64,000 bases of DNA from Pseudomonas sp. J452. Lineage in GTDB: Bacteria > Pseudomonadota > Gammaproteobacteria > Pseudomonadales > Pseudomonadaceae. Position numbers and translations under genes: made by a program. The stretch is from NCBI RefSeq assembly GCF_024666525.1, contig NZ_CP088294.1, positions 1,922,001-1,986,000 on the forward strand, read 5' to 3'. Of the stretch, positions 27,920-36,804 are shown piece by piece (the first letter of the stretch is position 1; each line of letters begins with the position of its first letter). The notes beneath the pieces are model-generated. The model was not told the DNA's origin, ran no database searches, and saw only the letters and a list, made by a program, of their open reading frames with translations.

Positions 27920-29080
27920 TTACAACTGGCCCTTGAGCGCGGCAGTGAACAGCGCCGCACAATCCGCCTCGCTCAGCGGGCGCGGGTTGCCGCCGGCGGA
28001 CGGATCGACCACCGCCATCTGCGCGATCAGCGCGGTCTGGCTGTCGTTCACGCCCAGTTCGGCCAGGCTGTGCGGCACGCCGGTGTCGCTGCGCAGACGC
28101 ATGACCAGTTCGAGGAAGCTGTCGAAACCGGGATTGGCCAGGCCCAGGTAGGCAGCCAGGCGGGTGATGCGTTCCTCGATGACACTGCGGTTGAACTTCA
28201 GCACGTAGGGCATAAGGGTCGCATTGGTCATGCCGTGGTGGGTGTCGTACAGCGCGCCGATCGGGTGGGCGAGGGCGTGCATGCCGCCAAGGCCCTTCTG
28301 GAAGGCGGTGGCGCCCATGGCCGCGGCGGCGAGCATGTCGGCGCGCGCATCGAGGTCGTCCGGCGTCTTGACCGCGCGCACCAGGGCGCCGGCCACCAGG
28401 CGCATGCCCTCCACCGCGATGCCGTCGGCCAGCGGGTGGAAGCCCGGCGCGCAGTAGGCCTCCAGGCAGTGGGAGAAGGCGTCCATGCCGGTGCCGGCGG
28501 TGATAAAGGCCGGCATGCCGACGGAGAGCGCCGGGTCGCTGATGACGATCCTCGGCATCATCTGTGGGTGGAAGATGATGCGCTTGGTGTGCGTGCGCTC
28601 GTCGGTGAGGATGCCGGCGCGGCCGACTTCCGAGCCGGTGCCGGCGGTGGTCGGCACGGCGATCACCGGCGCGATGCCGCGCGGGTCGGCGCGGGTCCAC
28701 CAGTCGCCGACATCCTCGAAGTCCCACACCGGTCGCGCCTGGCCGCTCATGAAGGCGATCAGCTTGCCCATGTCCAGGCCGCTGCCACCGCCGAAGGCGA
28801 CCACACCATCGTGTTTGCCGGCGTGGTAGGCAGCCAGGCCGGCGCTCAGGTTGCTTTCCACCGGGTTCGGCTTGAGCTCGCAGAACAGTGCGGCACCGAG
28901 GCCGGCGGCCTGCAACGAGGCGAGCGCGGCGGTGGTGATTGGCGCACTACCCAGGCCGCGGTCGGTGACCAGCAGCGGGCGCAGCATGCCCAGGCTCTGG
29001 CACAGCTCGGGCAGCTCACTGATGCGGCCGACGCCGAAGCGCACAGAGGTCGGGTAGTTCCAGTTGGCGGTCTTGCTCAT
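27920..29080 (-). CDS. Iron-containing alcohol dehydrogenase
   Basis: 386-residue group III (Fe-dependent) alcohol dehydrogenase. Cofactor motif VVAFGGGSGLDMGK (about 92-105) and PTTAGTGSEV; metal-binding region DAFSHCLEAY and HALAHPIGALYDTHHG. It would oxidise a primary alcohol to an aldehyde. Same strand as, and downstream of, an aldehyde dehydrogenase and a glutamine-synthetase-like ligase; the three probably form one catabolic operon interrupted by repeats. True substrate unknown; an amino-alcohol derivative is my inference from the neighbours. Confidence 0.88.
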   Translation of the reverse strand: MSKTANWNYPTSVRFGVGRISELPELCQSLGMLRPLLVTDRGLGSAPITTAALASLQAAGLGAALFCELKPNPVESNLSAGLAAYHAGKHDGVVAFGGGSGLDMGKLIAFMSGQARPVWDFEDVGDWWTRADPRGIAPVIAVPTTAGTGSEVGRAGILTDERTHTKRIIFHPQMMPRIVISDPALSVGMPAFITAGTGMDAFSHCLEAYCAPGFHPLADGIAVEGMRLVAGALVRAVKTPDDLDARADMLAAAAMGATAFQKGLGGMHALAHPIGALYDTHHGMTNATLMPYVLKFNRSVIEERITRLAAYLGLANPGFDSFLELVMRLRSDTGVPHSLAELGVNDSQTALIAQMAVVDPSAGGNPRPLSEADCAALFTAALKGQL

Positions 29081-29112
29081 GGCTGGGCCTCACGAAATGA
29101 GCGGTTCATACG

Positions 29113-29199
29113 CCCCCTCTCCCGTTCACGGGAGAGGGCTGGGGAGAGGGTGCTGTCCGCCCCTCTCCCCCGGCCCCTCTCCCACAAGTGGGAGAGGGG
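29113..29199. repeat. R3 inverted doublet
   Basis: Two R3 hairpins face each other: 29113-29150 (cccctctcccgttcacggga type) and 29160-29199 (reverse orientation, ending aagtgggagagggg). It fills the gap between the Fe-alcohol and aldehyde dehydrogenase genes. The paired form is like a REPIN. Confidence 0.85.
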
Positions 29200-29201
29200 A
29201 G

Positions 29202-30590
29202 TTACAAGGCATGACGCAGGTGGAAGGACTTGGGCCGGGTCAGGTGTTCGTAGCCGAGGCTGGACAGCGTGGCACCACGGCCGCTGTGCTTGACCCCGGT
29301 CCAGGCCAGGGCCGGGTCGAGGTAGTCGCAGCGGTTCATGAACACCGTGCCGGTGTCGAGTTGCTGGCCGATGTGTTCGGCTGCGGCGAGGTCGCTGCTC
29401 CAGATCGCCGCGCTGAGTCCGTAGGGGCTGTCGTTCATCAGCGCGATGGCCTCGGCGTCACCGGCCACCGGCATGATGCCGACCACCGGGCCGAAGCTTT
29501 CCTGGCGCATCACGGCCATGTCGTGGTTCACCTGGGTCAGCACCTGCGGCGCCAGGTAGGCACTGCCGGGCGCATCGGCGGCGAAGGCCTTGGCATCGAT
29601 CAACGCCTTGGCGCCCTTGGCCCTGGCCTCGGCGATCTGCCCACGGACGAACTCGGCGGCCTCGCTGCGCACCAGCGGGCCTAGGGTGGTGGCCTCCTGC
29701 AGCGGGTTGCCCAGCACGTACTGCTTGGTCAGCTCGACGAAGCCCTCGACAAAGGCTGGATAGAGGGCCTTGTCCACATAGATACGCTCGATGCCGCAGC
29801 AGCTCTGCCCAGAGTTGAAGAAGCTGCCGTCGACCAGGTTTTCCACCGCGTGGGCCAGGTTGGCGTCGGCGCGCACATAGGCCGGGTCCTTGCCGCCCAG
29901 CTCCAGGCCGACGCCGATGAAGTGCCCGGCGGCGGCACTCTCCATCAGTCGACCGCCTTCCACCGAGCCGGTGAAGTTGACCTGCTGCACATGCCCGGAG
30001 GCGATCAGGGCGGCCGTCTGGCCGTGGTCCAGCACCAGGTTGCGGAACAGTCCGTGTGGCAGGCCGGCGCGCTCGAAGGCCAGGGCGAAGCGTTCGCCGA
30101 CCAGCAGGGTCTGGCTGGCATGCTTGAGCAGCACGGCGTTGCCGGCCATCAGCGCCGGGATGATGGCGTTCACCGCGGTCAGGTAGGGATAGTTCCACGG
30201 TGCGATGACCAACACCGTGCCCAGCGGTTCGCGGCGGACATAGCGGCGGAAACCGTCCTTCGGCGGCGGCACCACATCGGCCAGGGCGCGGGCGGCGATG
30301 CCGACCATGTAGCGCGCACGCTCCTCGAAGCCGCGCAGCTCGCCGGCGCCATAGCGCACCGGGCGGCCCATCTGCCAGGCCAGTTCGGGGACGATCTCGT
30401 CCTGCATGGCGAGCATGGCCTCCACGGCCTTCAGGCAGTAGCCGGCGCGCTGCTCGATGCTCAGCTCGCGCCAGGCGCGCTGGGCTTCACGGGCACTGCT
30501 CAGGGCCTGTTCCAGCTGGCTGGAGCTGGCGTAGGGACGTTCGGCATACAGGCTGCCGTCGACCGGGGAAATCAGGCGAATCGTGTTCAT
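29202..30590 (-). CDS. NAD(P)-dependent aldehyde dehydrogenase
   Basis: 462-residue soluble aldehyde dehydrogenase. Seen: cofactor-side VIAPWNYPYLTAVNAIIPALMAGN, VNFTGSVEGG, catalytic base Glu in GLELGGKDPAY (about 243) and nucleophile Cys in NSGQSCCGIER (about 276). It would convert the aldehyde made by the neighbouring Fe-alcohol dehydrogenase to an acid. The gene lies between that dehydrogenase and the glutamine-synthetase-like ligase on the same strand. It looks like a semialdehyde-type enzyme of amine catabolism, but the exact subfamily cannot be fixed by eye. Confidence 0.88.
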   Translation of the reverse strand: MNTIRLISPVDGSLYAERPYASSSQLEQALSSAREAQRAWRELSIEQRAGYCLKAVEAMLAMQDEIVPELAWQMGRPVRYGAGELRGFEERARYMVGIAARALADVVPPPKDGFRRYVRREPLGTVLVIAPWNYPYLTAVNAIIPALMAGNAVLLKHASQTLLVGERFALAFERAGLPHGLFRNLVLDHGQTAALIASGHVQQVNFTGSVEGGRLMESAAAGHFIGVGLELGGKDPAYVRADANLAHAVENLVDGSFFNSGQSCCGIERIYVDKALYPAFVEGFVELTKQYVLGNPLQEATTLGPLVRSEAAEFVRGQIAEARAKGAKALIDAKAFAADAPGSAYLAPQVLTQVNHDMAVMRQESFGPVVGIMPVAGDAEAIALMNDSPYGLSAAIWSSDLAAAEHIGQQLDTGTVFMNRCDYLDPALAWTGVKHSGRGATLSSLGYEHLTRPKSFHLRHAL

Positions 30591-30618
30591 CGAGCCTCCC
30601 TCTCTGGAGCTGTTCTTC

Positions 30619-30685
30619 GTGGGAGCGAGCTCTGCTCGCGAAGCTTTAGCGGTGTTTGGGTTCGCGAGCAGAGCTCGCTCCTACA
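30619..30685. repeat. R4 palindromic repeat
   Basis: Left arm gtgggagcgagctctgctcg-cgaa and right arm ttcgcgagcagagctcgctc-ctac flank a loop of about 18 bases. A degenerate copy is at 3072-3136. Located in the ligase-aldehyde dehydrogenase gap. Confidence 0.8.
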
Positions 30686-30705
30686 GGATTTGATGGGGGC
30701 TTCTG

Positions 30706-30744
30706 CCCTCTCCCCCGGCCCCTCTCCCACAAGTGGGAGAGGGG
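30706..30744. repeat. R3 palindromic repeat
   Basis: Single R3 copy in reverse orientation (ccctctcccccggcccctct then a cccacaagtggg hairpin), ending three bases before the ligase stop codon. Confidence 0.8.
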
Positions 30745-30747
30745 AGG

Positions 30748-32115
30748 TTAATAACGCTCGAAGCCGCGGTGCAGCTCCCAGTCGGTCACCCGGCGGTCGT
30801 ACTCCGATTGCTCCCAGCGCGCGGTGTGCAGGTAGTGCTCGACCACCTCGTCACCGAAGGCCGCGCGTAGCATCTGCGAGCGGGACAGAGCATCGGTGGC
30901 GCCGCGCAGGGTCTTGGCCACCTCGGGCAGTTCCTCGTGTTCATAGGCGTCGCCGGAGAAGGGGGCTGGCAGCTCCAGCTGCTCGTCGATGCCGGCCAGG
31001 CCCGCGGCGATCAGCGCGGCGAAGGCCAGGTAGGGGTTGAGGTCGGCGCCACCGATGCGGCATTCGATGCGGATGCCCTTGCCGCCTTCGCCGCACAGGC
31101 GAAAGCCGGCGGTGCGGTTGTCATTGCTCCACACCGCGCGGGTGGGGGCGAAGGTGCCGGCCTGGAAGCGCTTGTAGGAGTTGATGTAGGGGGCGAGGAA
31201 GTAGGTGATGTCGCTGGCGTACTTGAGCTGGCCGGCCACCCACTGGCGCATCAGCTTGGACATGCCGAACTCGGCCTTGGCATCGAAGAACAGCGGCTTG
31301 TTGCCCTTCAGGCTCCACAGCGAGTTGTGCACGTGGCTGCTGGAGCCGGCCAGGTTGTAGTTCCACTTGGCCATGAAGGTGATGGCCTTGCCCTGCTGCA
31401 TGGCGATTTCCTTGCAGGCATGTTTGATCAGGCTGTGGTTGTCGGCCATGGTCAGCGCATCGGCGTAGCGCACGTTGATCTCTTCCTGGCCGGGGCCCCA
31501 TTCGCCTTTGGAGTTCTCCACGGCGATGCCGGATGCCTGCAGGTGCTTGCGGATGGCACGCAGTACCGGCTCGTCGCGGATGGTCTGCAGGATGCCGTAG
31601 TCCTCGATGTGGTAGTTGGCCGTGCGTGGCTCGCGGTAGTGCTGGGCGTGGATGCTCTCGTAGCTCTGGTCGAACAGGTAGAACTCCAGCTCCGAGGCGA
31701 ACATGCCCTTGTAGCCACGCTCGGTGAGGCGGGCGATCTGCCGCTTGAGGATGCCGCGCGGGCTGTGCGGCAGGTCCTGGTGGTGATGATCCTGGACGTC
31801 GCACAGCACCAGGGCCGCACCCTCCAGCCAGGGCACCAGGCGCAGGGTGGAGAGGTCGGGCTTGAACACGAAGTCGCCGTAGCCGCGCTTCCAGCTGGCG
31901 GCGGCGTAGCCGGGCACCGGTTCCATGTCGATGTCGTCGGCCAGCAGGTAGTCGCAGCCGTGGGTCTCTTCATGGGCGCTGTCGAGGAAGAACTCGACCT
32001 GGAAGCGCTTGCCGATCAGGCGTCCCTGCATGTCGACCATGCAGGCCAGGACAGTATCAACAGTGCCGGCTTCGGCGTGCTGGCGCAGCTGAGCCAGGGT
32101 GAGAGGGGCAGTCAT
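30748..32115 (-). CDS. Glutamine-synthetase-like gamma-glutamyl-amine ligase
   Basis: 455-residue member of the glutamine synthetase superfamily, of the PuuA/GlnA4/IpuC type that ligates glutamate to amines rather than ammonia. Seen: the N-terminal beta-grasp part with THGCDYLLADDIDMEPVPGY (about 72-91), metal/glutamate site ASELEFYLFDQ, NAGSSSHVHNSLW-like segment NLAGSSSHVHNSLW, and the arginine-rich NDNRTAGFRLCGEG and RIECRIGGADLNPY. GGAG lies seven bases before the ATG. Next to aldehyde and alcohol dehydrogenases and a divergent TRAP transporter, it suggests a gamma-glutamylation route for an amine or amino alcohol. It lacks the adenylylation-loop context of GlnA. Confidence 0.87.
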   Translation of the reverse strand: MTAPLTLAQLRQHAEAGTVDTVLACMVDMQGRLIGKRFQVEFFLDSAHEETHGCDYLLADDIDMEPVPGYAAASWKRGYGDFVFKPDLSTLRLVPWLEGAALVLCDVQDHHHQDLPHSPRGILKRQIARLTERGYKGMFASELEFYLFDQSYESIHAQHYREPRTANYHIEDYGILQTIRDEPVLRAIRKHLQASGIAVENSKGEWGPGQEEINVRYADALTMADNHSLIKHACKEIAMQQGKAITFMAKWNYNLAGSSSHVHNSLWSLKGNKPLFFDAKAEFGMSKLMRQWVAGQLKYASDITYFLAPYINSYKRFQAGTFAPTRAVWSNDNRTAGFRLCGEGGKGIRIECRIGGADLNPYLAFAALIAAGLAGIDEQLELPAPFSGDAYEHEELPEVAKTLRGATDALSRSQMLRAAFGDEVVEHYLHTARWEQSEYDRRVTDWELHRGFERY

Positions 32116-32300
32116 CGCAGATCTCCGCATGCGTGGCCGCTGCAGCGGCCTGTTGTTTTTGTGCTGTGCGTGAGCGAGTCCCGCAGGGCGGGATGCCTCT
32201 GACTCTAGTCGATTTTTTGCGGCTGTCCGGGTGGTCAGGTTGGCAAGTGACGAAGCTGGTCTAGGCTGTGCGAGGTAGGGATAACTCGGCAGACAGGCTC

Positions 32301-32810
32301 ATGCACAAGGCAATCCGCGGGTATGTGCGCGTGGTAGAGCGGATCAACCGCTGGATCGGTCGCTGCGCCATGTACCTGATCTTCGCCATCCTCGGCGTGC
32401 TGTTTTATTCCTCGCTGAGCAAGGTGGCGTTCGAACCGGCGATCTGGACCCTGGAGATCGCGCAGTTCCTCATGGTTGCCTACTTCCTGCTGGGCGGCGC
32501 CTATTCCATGCAGCTCGACGGCCATGTGCGCATGGACCTGCTGTACAGCCGCTGGACCCTGCGCACCCGCGCCTGGGTCGATCTGCTGACCGTGGGCTTT
32601 CTGCTGTTCTATCTGGTGTTGCTGCTGTACGGCGGCATCTCTTCGACCTGGTACGCCTTCGAGTACGACGAGACCAGCTACTCGGCCTGGTCGCCGCGCA
32701 TGGCGCCGATCAAGGTGCTGATGTGCATCGGCGTGGCGCTGATGCTGCTGCAGGCGATTGCCATGCTGTTCAGGGATCTGGCGCTGATCCGCGGGGAGCC
32801 TATCGAATGA
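32301..32810 (+). CDS. TRAP transporter small permease (DctQ type)
   Basis: 169-residue inner-membrane protein with four hydrophobic segments: AMYLIFAILGVLFYSSL, EIAQFLMVAYFLLGGAYSM, LLTVGFLLFYLVLLLYGGI and KVLMCIGVALMLLQAIAML. This is the usual DctQ layout, with the conserved tryptophan-rich loop TWYAFEYDETSYSAWSPRM. It bridges the binding protein and the large permease of a tripartite (TRAP) importer driven by ion gradients. The stop overlaps the DctM start (atga). It diverges from the ligase operon. Confidence 0.9.
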   Translation: MHKAIRGYVRVVERINRWIGRCAMYLIFAILGVLFYSSLSKVAFEPAIWTLEIAQFLMVAYFLLGGAYSMQLDGHVRMDLLYSRWTLRTRAWVDLLTVGFLLFYLVLLLYGGISSTWYAFEYDETSYSAWSPRMAPIKVLMCIGVALMLLQAIAMLFRDLALIRGEPIE

Positions 32811-34132
32811 GCGAGTCGCCCATCGCCCTGCTGATGTTCTCCTCGATGATGCTGTTGCTGCTCACCGGCAAGCGGGTGTTCGGCGCCATCGGTTTCGTCG
32901 CCGCGGCGGCGGCCCTGCTGCTGTGGGGCGATGGCGGGGTGGAGCTGCCGTTCAGTGCGGCGATGAAGCTGATGAAGTGGTACCCGCTGCTGACCCTGCC
33001 GCTGTTCGTGTTCATGGGCTACATGCTGTCCGAGTCGGGCATTGCCGAAGACCTGTACCGCATGTTCCATGTGTGGATGGGGCCGCTGCATGGCGGGCTG
33101 GCCATCGGCACCATCCTGCTGATGGTGGTGATCTCGGCGATGAACGGCCTGAGCGTGGCCGGCATGGCCATCGGTGCGAGCATCGCCCTGCCCGAGCTGC
33201 TGCGGCGTGGCTACGACAAGATTATGGTCACCGGGGTGATCCAGGCCGGCAGCACGCTGGGTATCCTGATCCCGCCCAGCGTGGTGCTGGTGCTGTACGG
33301 CATGATCGCGCGCCAGCCGGTCGGCCAGCTGTGGCTGGCCGGGGTGTTTCCCGGCCTGCTGATGGCCAGTCTGTTCATCCTCTACATCGTCATTCGCTGC
33401 TGGATCAACCCCAGCATGGGCCCGGCGCTGCCTCTCGAGGAGCGCGCGCAGATCAGCCTGGGCGAGAAGGTGCGCCTGCTGCGCGCCGGGCTGATCCCGC
33501 TGTTGATCTTCTTTGCCATGACCGGCCTGTTCATGCTCGGCTACACCAGCCTGGTGGAAAGCTCGGCGGTGGGCGCCGTGTCGGCCCTGCTGGCGGCGCT
33601 GGTCAAGGGGCGGCTGAACCGCCAGGTGATGGAAGACACCCTGCGCAAGACCCTGGTCATCAGCTGCATGTTCATGTGGATCATCCTCGCCGCCCTGTGC
33701 TTCGGTGCGGTGTTCGACGGCCTCGGCGCGGTCAAGGCGATCGAGGACTTGTTCGTCGGCAGCCTGGGCCTGGGCCCCTGGGAAATCCTCATCCTGATGC
33801 AGCTGTCGTTCATCATCATGGGCATGTTCCTCGACGACACCGCCATGCTGGTGATCGTCGCGCCGCTGTATATCCCCCTGGTCGGTAGCCTGGGCTTCGA
33901 CCTGGTGTGGTACGGCGTGCTCTACACCATGACCTGCCAGATGGCCTACATGACCCCGCCCTTCGGCTACAACCTGTTTCTCATGCGCGCCATGGCGCCG
34001 CCGGAAATCAGCCTGCGGGACATCTATGCCTCGGTAACCCCCTTCGTCCTGGTCATGGTGCTGACCCTGGCGCTGGTGATGATCTTTCCGCAGATCGCCC
34101 TGTGGCTGCCACAGCTGCACTACGGGCGTTGA
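32807..34132 (+). CDS. TRAP transporter large permease (DctM type)
   Basis: 441-residue membrane protein with about 12 hydrophobic segments. DctM-family signatures include GILIPPSVVLVLYGMIA, MAIGASIALPELLRRGYDK and the C-terminal MFLDDTAMLVIVAPLY and QMAYMTPPFGYNLFLMR. It forms the ion-coupled translocation channel with DctQ. The ATG overlaps the dctQ stop by four bases. A 139-bp gap containing a hairpin separates it from the binding-protein gene. Confidence 0.93.
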   Translation: MSESPIALLMFSSMMLLLLTGKRVFGAIGFVAAAAALLLWGDGGVELPFSAAMKLMKWYPLLTLPLFVFMGYMLSESGIAEDLYRMFHVWMGPLHGGLAIGTILLMVVISAMNGLSVAGMAIGASIALPELLRRGYDKIMVTGVIQAGSTLGILIPPSVVLVLYGMIARQPVGQLWLAGVFPGLLMASLFILYIVIRCWINPSMGPALPLEERAQISLGEKVRLLRAGLIPLLIFFAMTGLFMLGYTSLVESSAVGAVSALLAALVKGRLNRQVMEDTLRKTLVISCMFMWIILAALCFGAVFDGLGAVKAIEDLFVGSLGLGPWEILILMQLSFIIMGMFLDDTAMLVIVAPLYIPLVGSLGFDLVWYGVLYTMTCQMAYMTPPFGYNLFLMRAMAPPEISLRDIYASVTPFVLVMVLTLALVMIFPQIALWLPQLHYGR

Positions 34133-34271
34133 ACGCTTTCTAGCTTTCGGGGCGGCGCCTCCGGTTGTCTCTTGTGCGCGCGCTGACCTGGAAAACGGGA
34201 CGGGCCCTGCCGGCCGGCCCGCAACGATGCGCAGGCTTGGCATCTGAGTCGACAGCCTTGGAGATGACAGC

Positions 34272-35324
34272 ATGACTACGAGACGCAGTTTCCTGAAGAC
34301 CGCCGCCGTCACAGGGGGCGCGGTCGGCACCGCGGCCCTGGGCGGGGCGCATATCTATGCCGCAGAACCGAAGAAGATCACCTGGCGCCTGCAGACCTAT
34401 GCTGGTGCGGCGCTGGCCGAGCATGTGATCAAACCCTCGATCGAGGCCTTCAACAAGGTCGCCGAGGGGCAGATGGAGATCCAGCTGTACTTCGCCGACC
34501 AGCTGGTGCCCACCGGCGAGCTGTTCCGCGCCATGCAGAAGGGCACCATCGATGCGGTGCAGAGCGACGACGACTCGATCGCCGCGCCGGTGGACATCGC
34601 CGTGTTCGGCGGCTATTTCCCCTTCGCCAGCCGCTACAGCCTGGATGTGCCGGTGCTGTTCGAGCAGTACGGCCTGCGCAAGATCTGGGAGGAGGCCTAC
34701 GCCGAGGTCAAGGGCGTGACCTGGCTCGGCGCCGGTGCCTGGGACCCGTGCAACTTCGCCACCGTGGAGCCGGTCAAGTCGCTGGCCGACCTCAAGGGCA
34801 AGCGTATCTTCACCTTCCCCACCGCCGGCAAGTTCCTCACCCGTTTCGGCATCATTCCGGTGACCCTGCCCTGGGAAGATGTCGAAGTGGCGATCCAGAC
34901 CGGCGAGCTGGACGGCATCGCCTGGTCCGGCATCACCGAGGACTACACGGTGGGCTGGGCCAACGTCACCAAGTACTTCCTTACCAACAACATCTCCGGC
35001 GCCTGGATCGGCTCCTACTTCGCCAACTCCGAGCGCTGGGCCGAAGTACCCGAACAGCTCAAGACCCTGTTCAAGCTGTGCATGGACAGCTCGCACTACT
35101 ATCGCCAGCACTGGTACTGGGGCGGCGAGGCCAAGCTGCGGGTGGAGGGCGACAAGCTCAAGCTGACCACCATCCCCGCCGAGGAGTGGAAGACGGTGGA
35201 AGACGAGGCGCATAAGTTCTGGGAAGAGATCGCCAAGACCAGCCCGCGCTGCGCCAAGGTGGTGGAGATCTTCAAGCAGTACAACGCGCTGATGGAGAAG
35301 GCTGGGCCGCCCTACCGTTACTGA
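34272..35324 (+). CDS. TRAP transporter substrate-binding protein (DctP type)
   Basis: 350-residue periplasmic binding protein. It has a Tat signal (MTTRRSFLKTAAVTGG, twin Arg at 4-5, cleavage near AYA/AAE about residue 32), so it is exported folded. The DctP family arginine lies in LADLKGKRIFTFPTAGKFLTRFG (about 178-200), where a carboxylate is normally gripped. This argues for a substrate with a carboxyl group, or a keto acid. It comes last in the Q-M-P order rather than first. A strong terminator follows at 35333. GGAG precedes the ATG. Confidence 0.92.
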   Translation: MTTRRSFLKTAAVTGGAVGTAALGGAHIYAAEPKKITWRLQTYAGAALAEHVIKPSIEAFNKVAEGQMEIQLYFADQLVPTGELFRAMQKGTIDAVQSDDDSIAAPVDIAVFGGYFPFASRYSLDVPVLFEQYGLRKIWEEAYAEVKGVTWLGAGAWDPCNFATVEPVKSLADLKGKRIFTFPTAGKFLTRFGIIPVTLPWEDVEVAIQTGELDGIAWSGITEDYTVGWANVTKYFLTNNISGAWIGSYFANSERWAEVPEQLKTLFKLCMDSSHYYRQHWYWGGEAKLRVEGDKLKLTTIPAEEWKTVEDEAHKFWEEIAKTSPRCAKVVEIFKQYNALMEKAGPPYRY

Positions 35325-35332
35325 AGGCAGTG

Positions 35333-35368
35333 ACGCCGCAGGCAGCCCGGTGCTGCCTGCGGCGTTTT
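35333..35368 (+). terminator. Rho-independent terminator after dctP
   Basis: 13-base stem acgccgcaggcag/ctgcctgcggcgt with a seven-base loop, followed by tttt. It lies nine bases after the dctP stop and ends the TRAP operon. Confidence 0.9.
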
Positions 35369-35387
35369 GCTGTCAGGCGCCGTAACT

Positions 35388-35427
35388 CCCCTCTCCCACT
35401 TGTGGGAGAGGGGCTGGGGGAGAGGGG
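35388..35427. repeat. R3 palindromic repeat
   Basis: cccctctcccacttgtggga-gaggggctgggggagagggg, same orientation as 27809-27848. Again followed by an R2 copy downstream. Confidence 0.85.
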
Positions 35428-35459
35428 CGTCGCTGAGAACCTCGGCAGACGCTCAGTGT

Positions 35460-35516
35460 GTAGCCCGGATGCAATCCGGGGTAGGCGACTGCGATCCCGG
35501 ATTGCATCCGGGCTAC
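35460..35516. repeat. R2 palindromic repeat
   Basis: gtagcccggatgcaatccgg...cccggattgcatccgggctac, 32 bases after the R3 copy. Lies between convergent dctP and rlmG. The remaining ~90 bp before the rlmG stop show nothing. Confidence 0.85.
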
Positions 35517-35607
35517 GGGGAGTGCGGGACGTACCACCCGCTCACTCAACCCCTGCTTACCCTGCCGGCAGCGCGGGGCATACCCGAGCCAGACAGGAAG
35601 CAGACTC

Positions 35608-36732
35608 TCAGCGCGTCGCCTTGAGAATGACAAACTTGGGCGTGGCCGCCACCTGCTCCACGCCACGGAACAGGCGCTTGAGCTTGGTGTGGTAGCCGAG
35701 ATGACGGTTGCCGACTATCCACAGCTCGCCGCCGGTCACCAGCGCCGCGCGGGCCTGCTGGAACATGCGCCAGGCGAGGAAGTCGCCGACCACCTGCTGC
35801 TGGTGGAAGGGCGGGTTGCACAGCACCAGATCCAGCGATTGCTCCGGCTGCTCGGCTAGGCCATCGTCGGCGCGAATGGTCACCGCGCGCTCACCCAGCG
35901 CCGCGCGCCAATTGTCGGCCGCCGACTGCACGGCCATGTACGACTCGTCGACCAAGGTCAGCTGCGCCTCGGGATTGCCCAGGGCGTAGACGATGCCGAG
36001 CACGCCGTTGCCGCAGCCGAGGTCGGCCACGCGCAGCGGCAGCAGGCTTTTCGGTAGGTGCGGGAGGAAGGCGCGGGTACCAATGTCCAGACCTTCGCGG
36101 CAGAACAGGTTGGCCTGGTTGCTCAGTTCCAGCGCCGGTTTGTCCAGGCGGTAGCGGGTCGGGTAGGGCGAGACCGGCGCCGGTTTGTCCTGCATGCTGG
36201 CGCTCAGCAGGCGCGCCTTCTTCACCGCCAGCGAAGCCTGCACCGGGCCGATGTACTGCTCCAGCAGCTCGCCGGCACTGCGTGGCAGATGCTTGAGCAT
36301 GGCCCCGGCGATCACCCGCGCGCCGGGGGCGAGCTGGCCGTGCAGGCGGATCAGCTGTTCCTCCAGCAGGGCCAGGGTCTTCGGCACGCGGATCAGCACC
36401 AGATCGAACGGCCCTATGGCCACCTCGCTGGCCGGCACGAAGCGCACGGCGTCGAGCGCCAGATTGTTGCGCGCCAGGTTCTTCTGCAGGGCCAGCTGGC
36501 CCAGGTGCGAGTCGCCGCTGCTGGTCACCCGGCAGTGCGGCGCCAGGCTGGCGGCCAGGGCGCCGAAGCCGTCGTTGAGCAGCAGTACGCGGCTGTCAGC
36601 ACTCAAACCCTGCTCGTGCAGGTGGTTGAGCAGGTGCTCGTCGGCCGCATCGAAGGCCTGCAACGGCTCGTTGGGCATCTCGGGCTGGCGGAGCAGATCG
36701 AGCTGGGCGAAGGGGGTAGCGAGAATAGGCAT
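35608..36732 (-). CDS. rlmG: 23S rRNA (guanine-1835-N2)-methyltransferase
   Basis: 374-residue SAM methyltransferase with the two-lobed RlmG/RsmC layout. A degenerate N-terminal domain (about 1-190) is followed by the active domain with VADLGCGNGVLGIVYAL (SAM motif I, about 232-248), LVDESYMAV and the catalytic NPPFHQQ (about 308). It modifies G1835 in helix 68 region of 23S rRNA. It diverges from the ferredoxin-NADP reductase over 72 bp. Confidence 0.92.
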   Translation of the reverse strand: MPILATPFAQLDLLRQPEMPNEPLQAFDAADEHLLNHLHEQGLSADSRVLLLNDGFGALAASLAPHCRVTSSGDSHLGQLALQKNLARNNLALDAVRFVPASEVAIGPFDLVLIRVPKTLALLEEQLIRLHGQLAPGARVIAGAMLKHLPRSAGELLEQYIGPVQASLAVKKARLLSASMQDKPAPVSPYPTRYRLDKPALELSNQANLFCREGLDIGTRAFLPHLPKSLLPLRVADLGCGNGVLGIVYALGNPEAQLTLVDESYMAVQSAADNWRAALGERAVTIRADDGLAEQPEQSLDLVLCNPPFHQQQVVGDFLAWRMFQQARAALVTGGELWIVGNRHLGYHTKLKRLFRGVEQVAATPKFVILKATR

Positions 36733-36804
36733 GGAAACCGTCGGTGTTTGTCCGCCGCGCTTTGCGCGAGACTGGCGGCAGGTGTGCGAATCGAGGCCGC
36801 AAGT

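Noticed and set aside
26250..28727. 825-residue reading frame joining cioA to the dehydrogenase region
   Set aside because: CioA begins at 27680. The upstream part is antisense-frame translation of the Fe-alcohol dehydrogenase and repeats.
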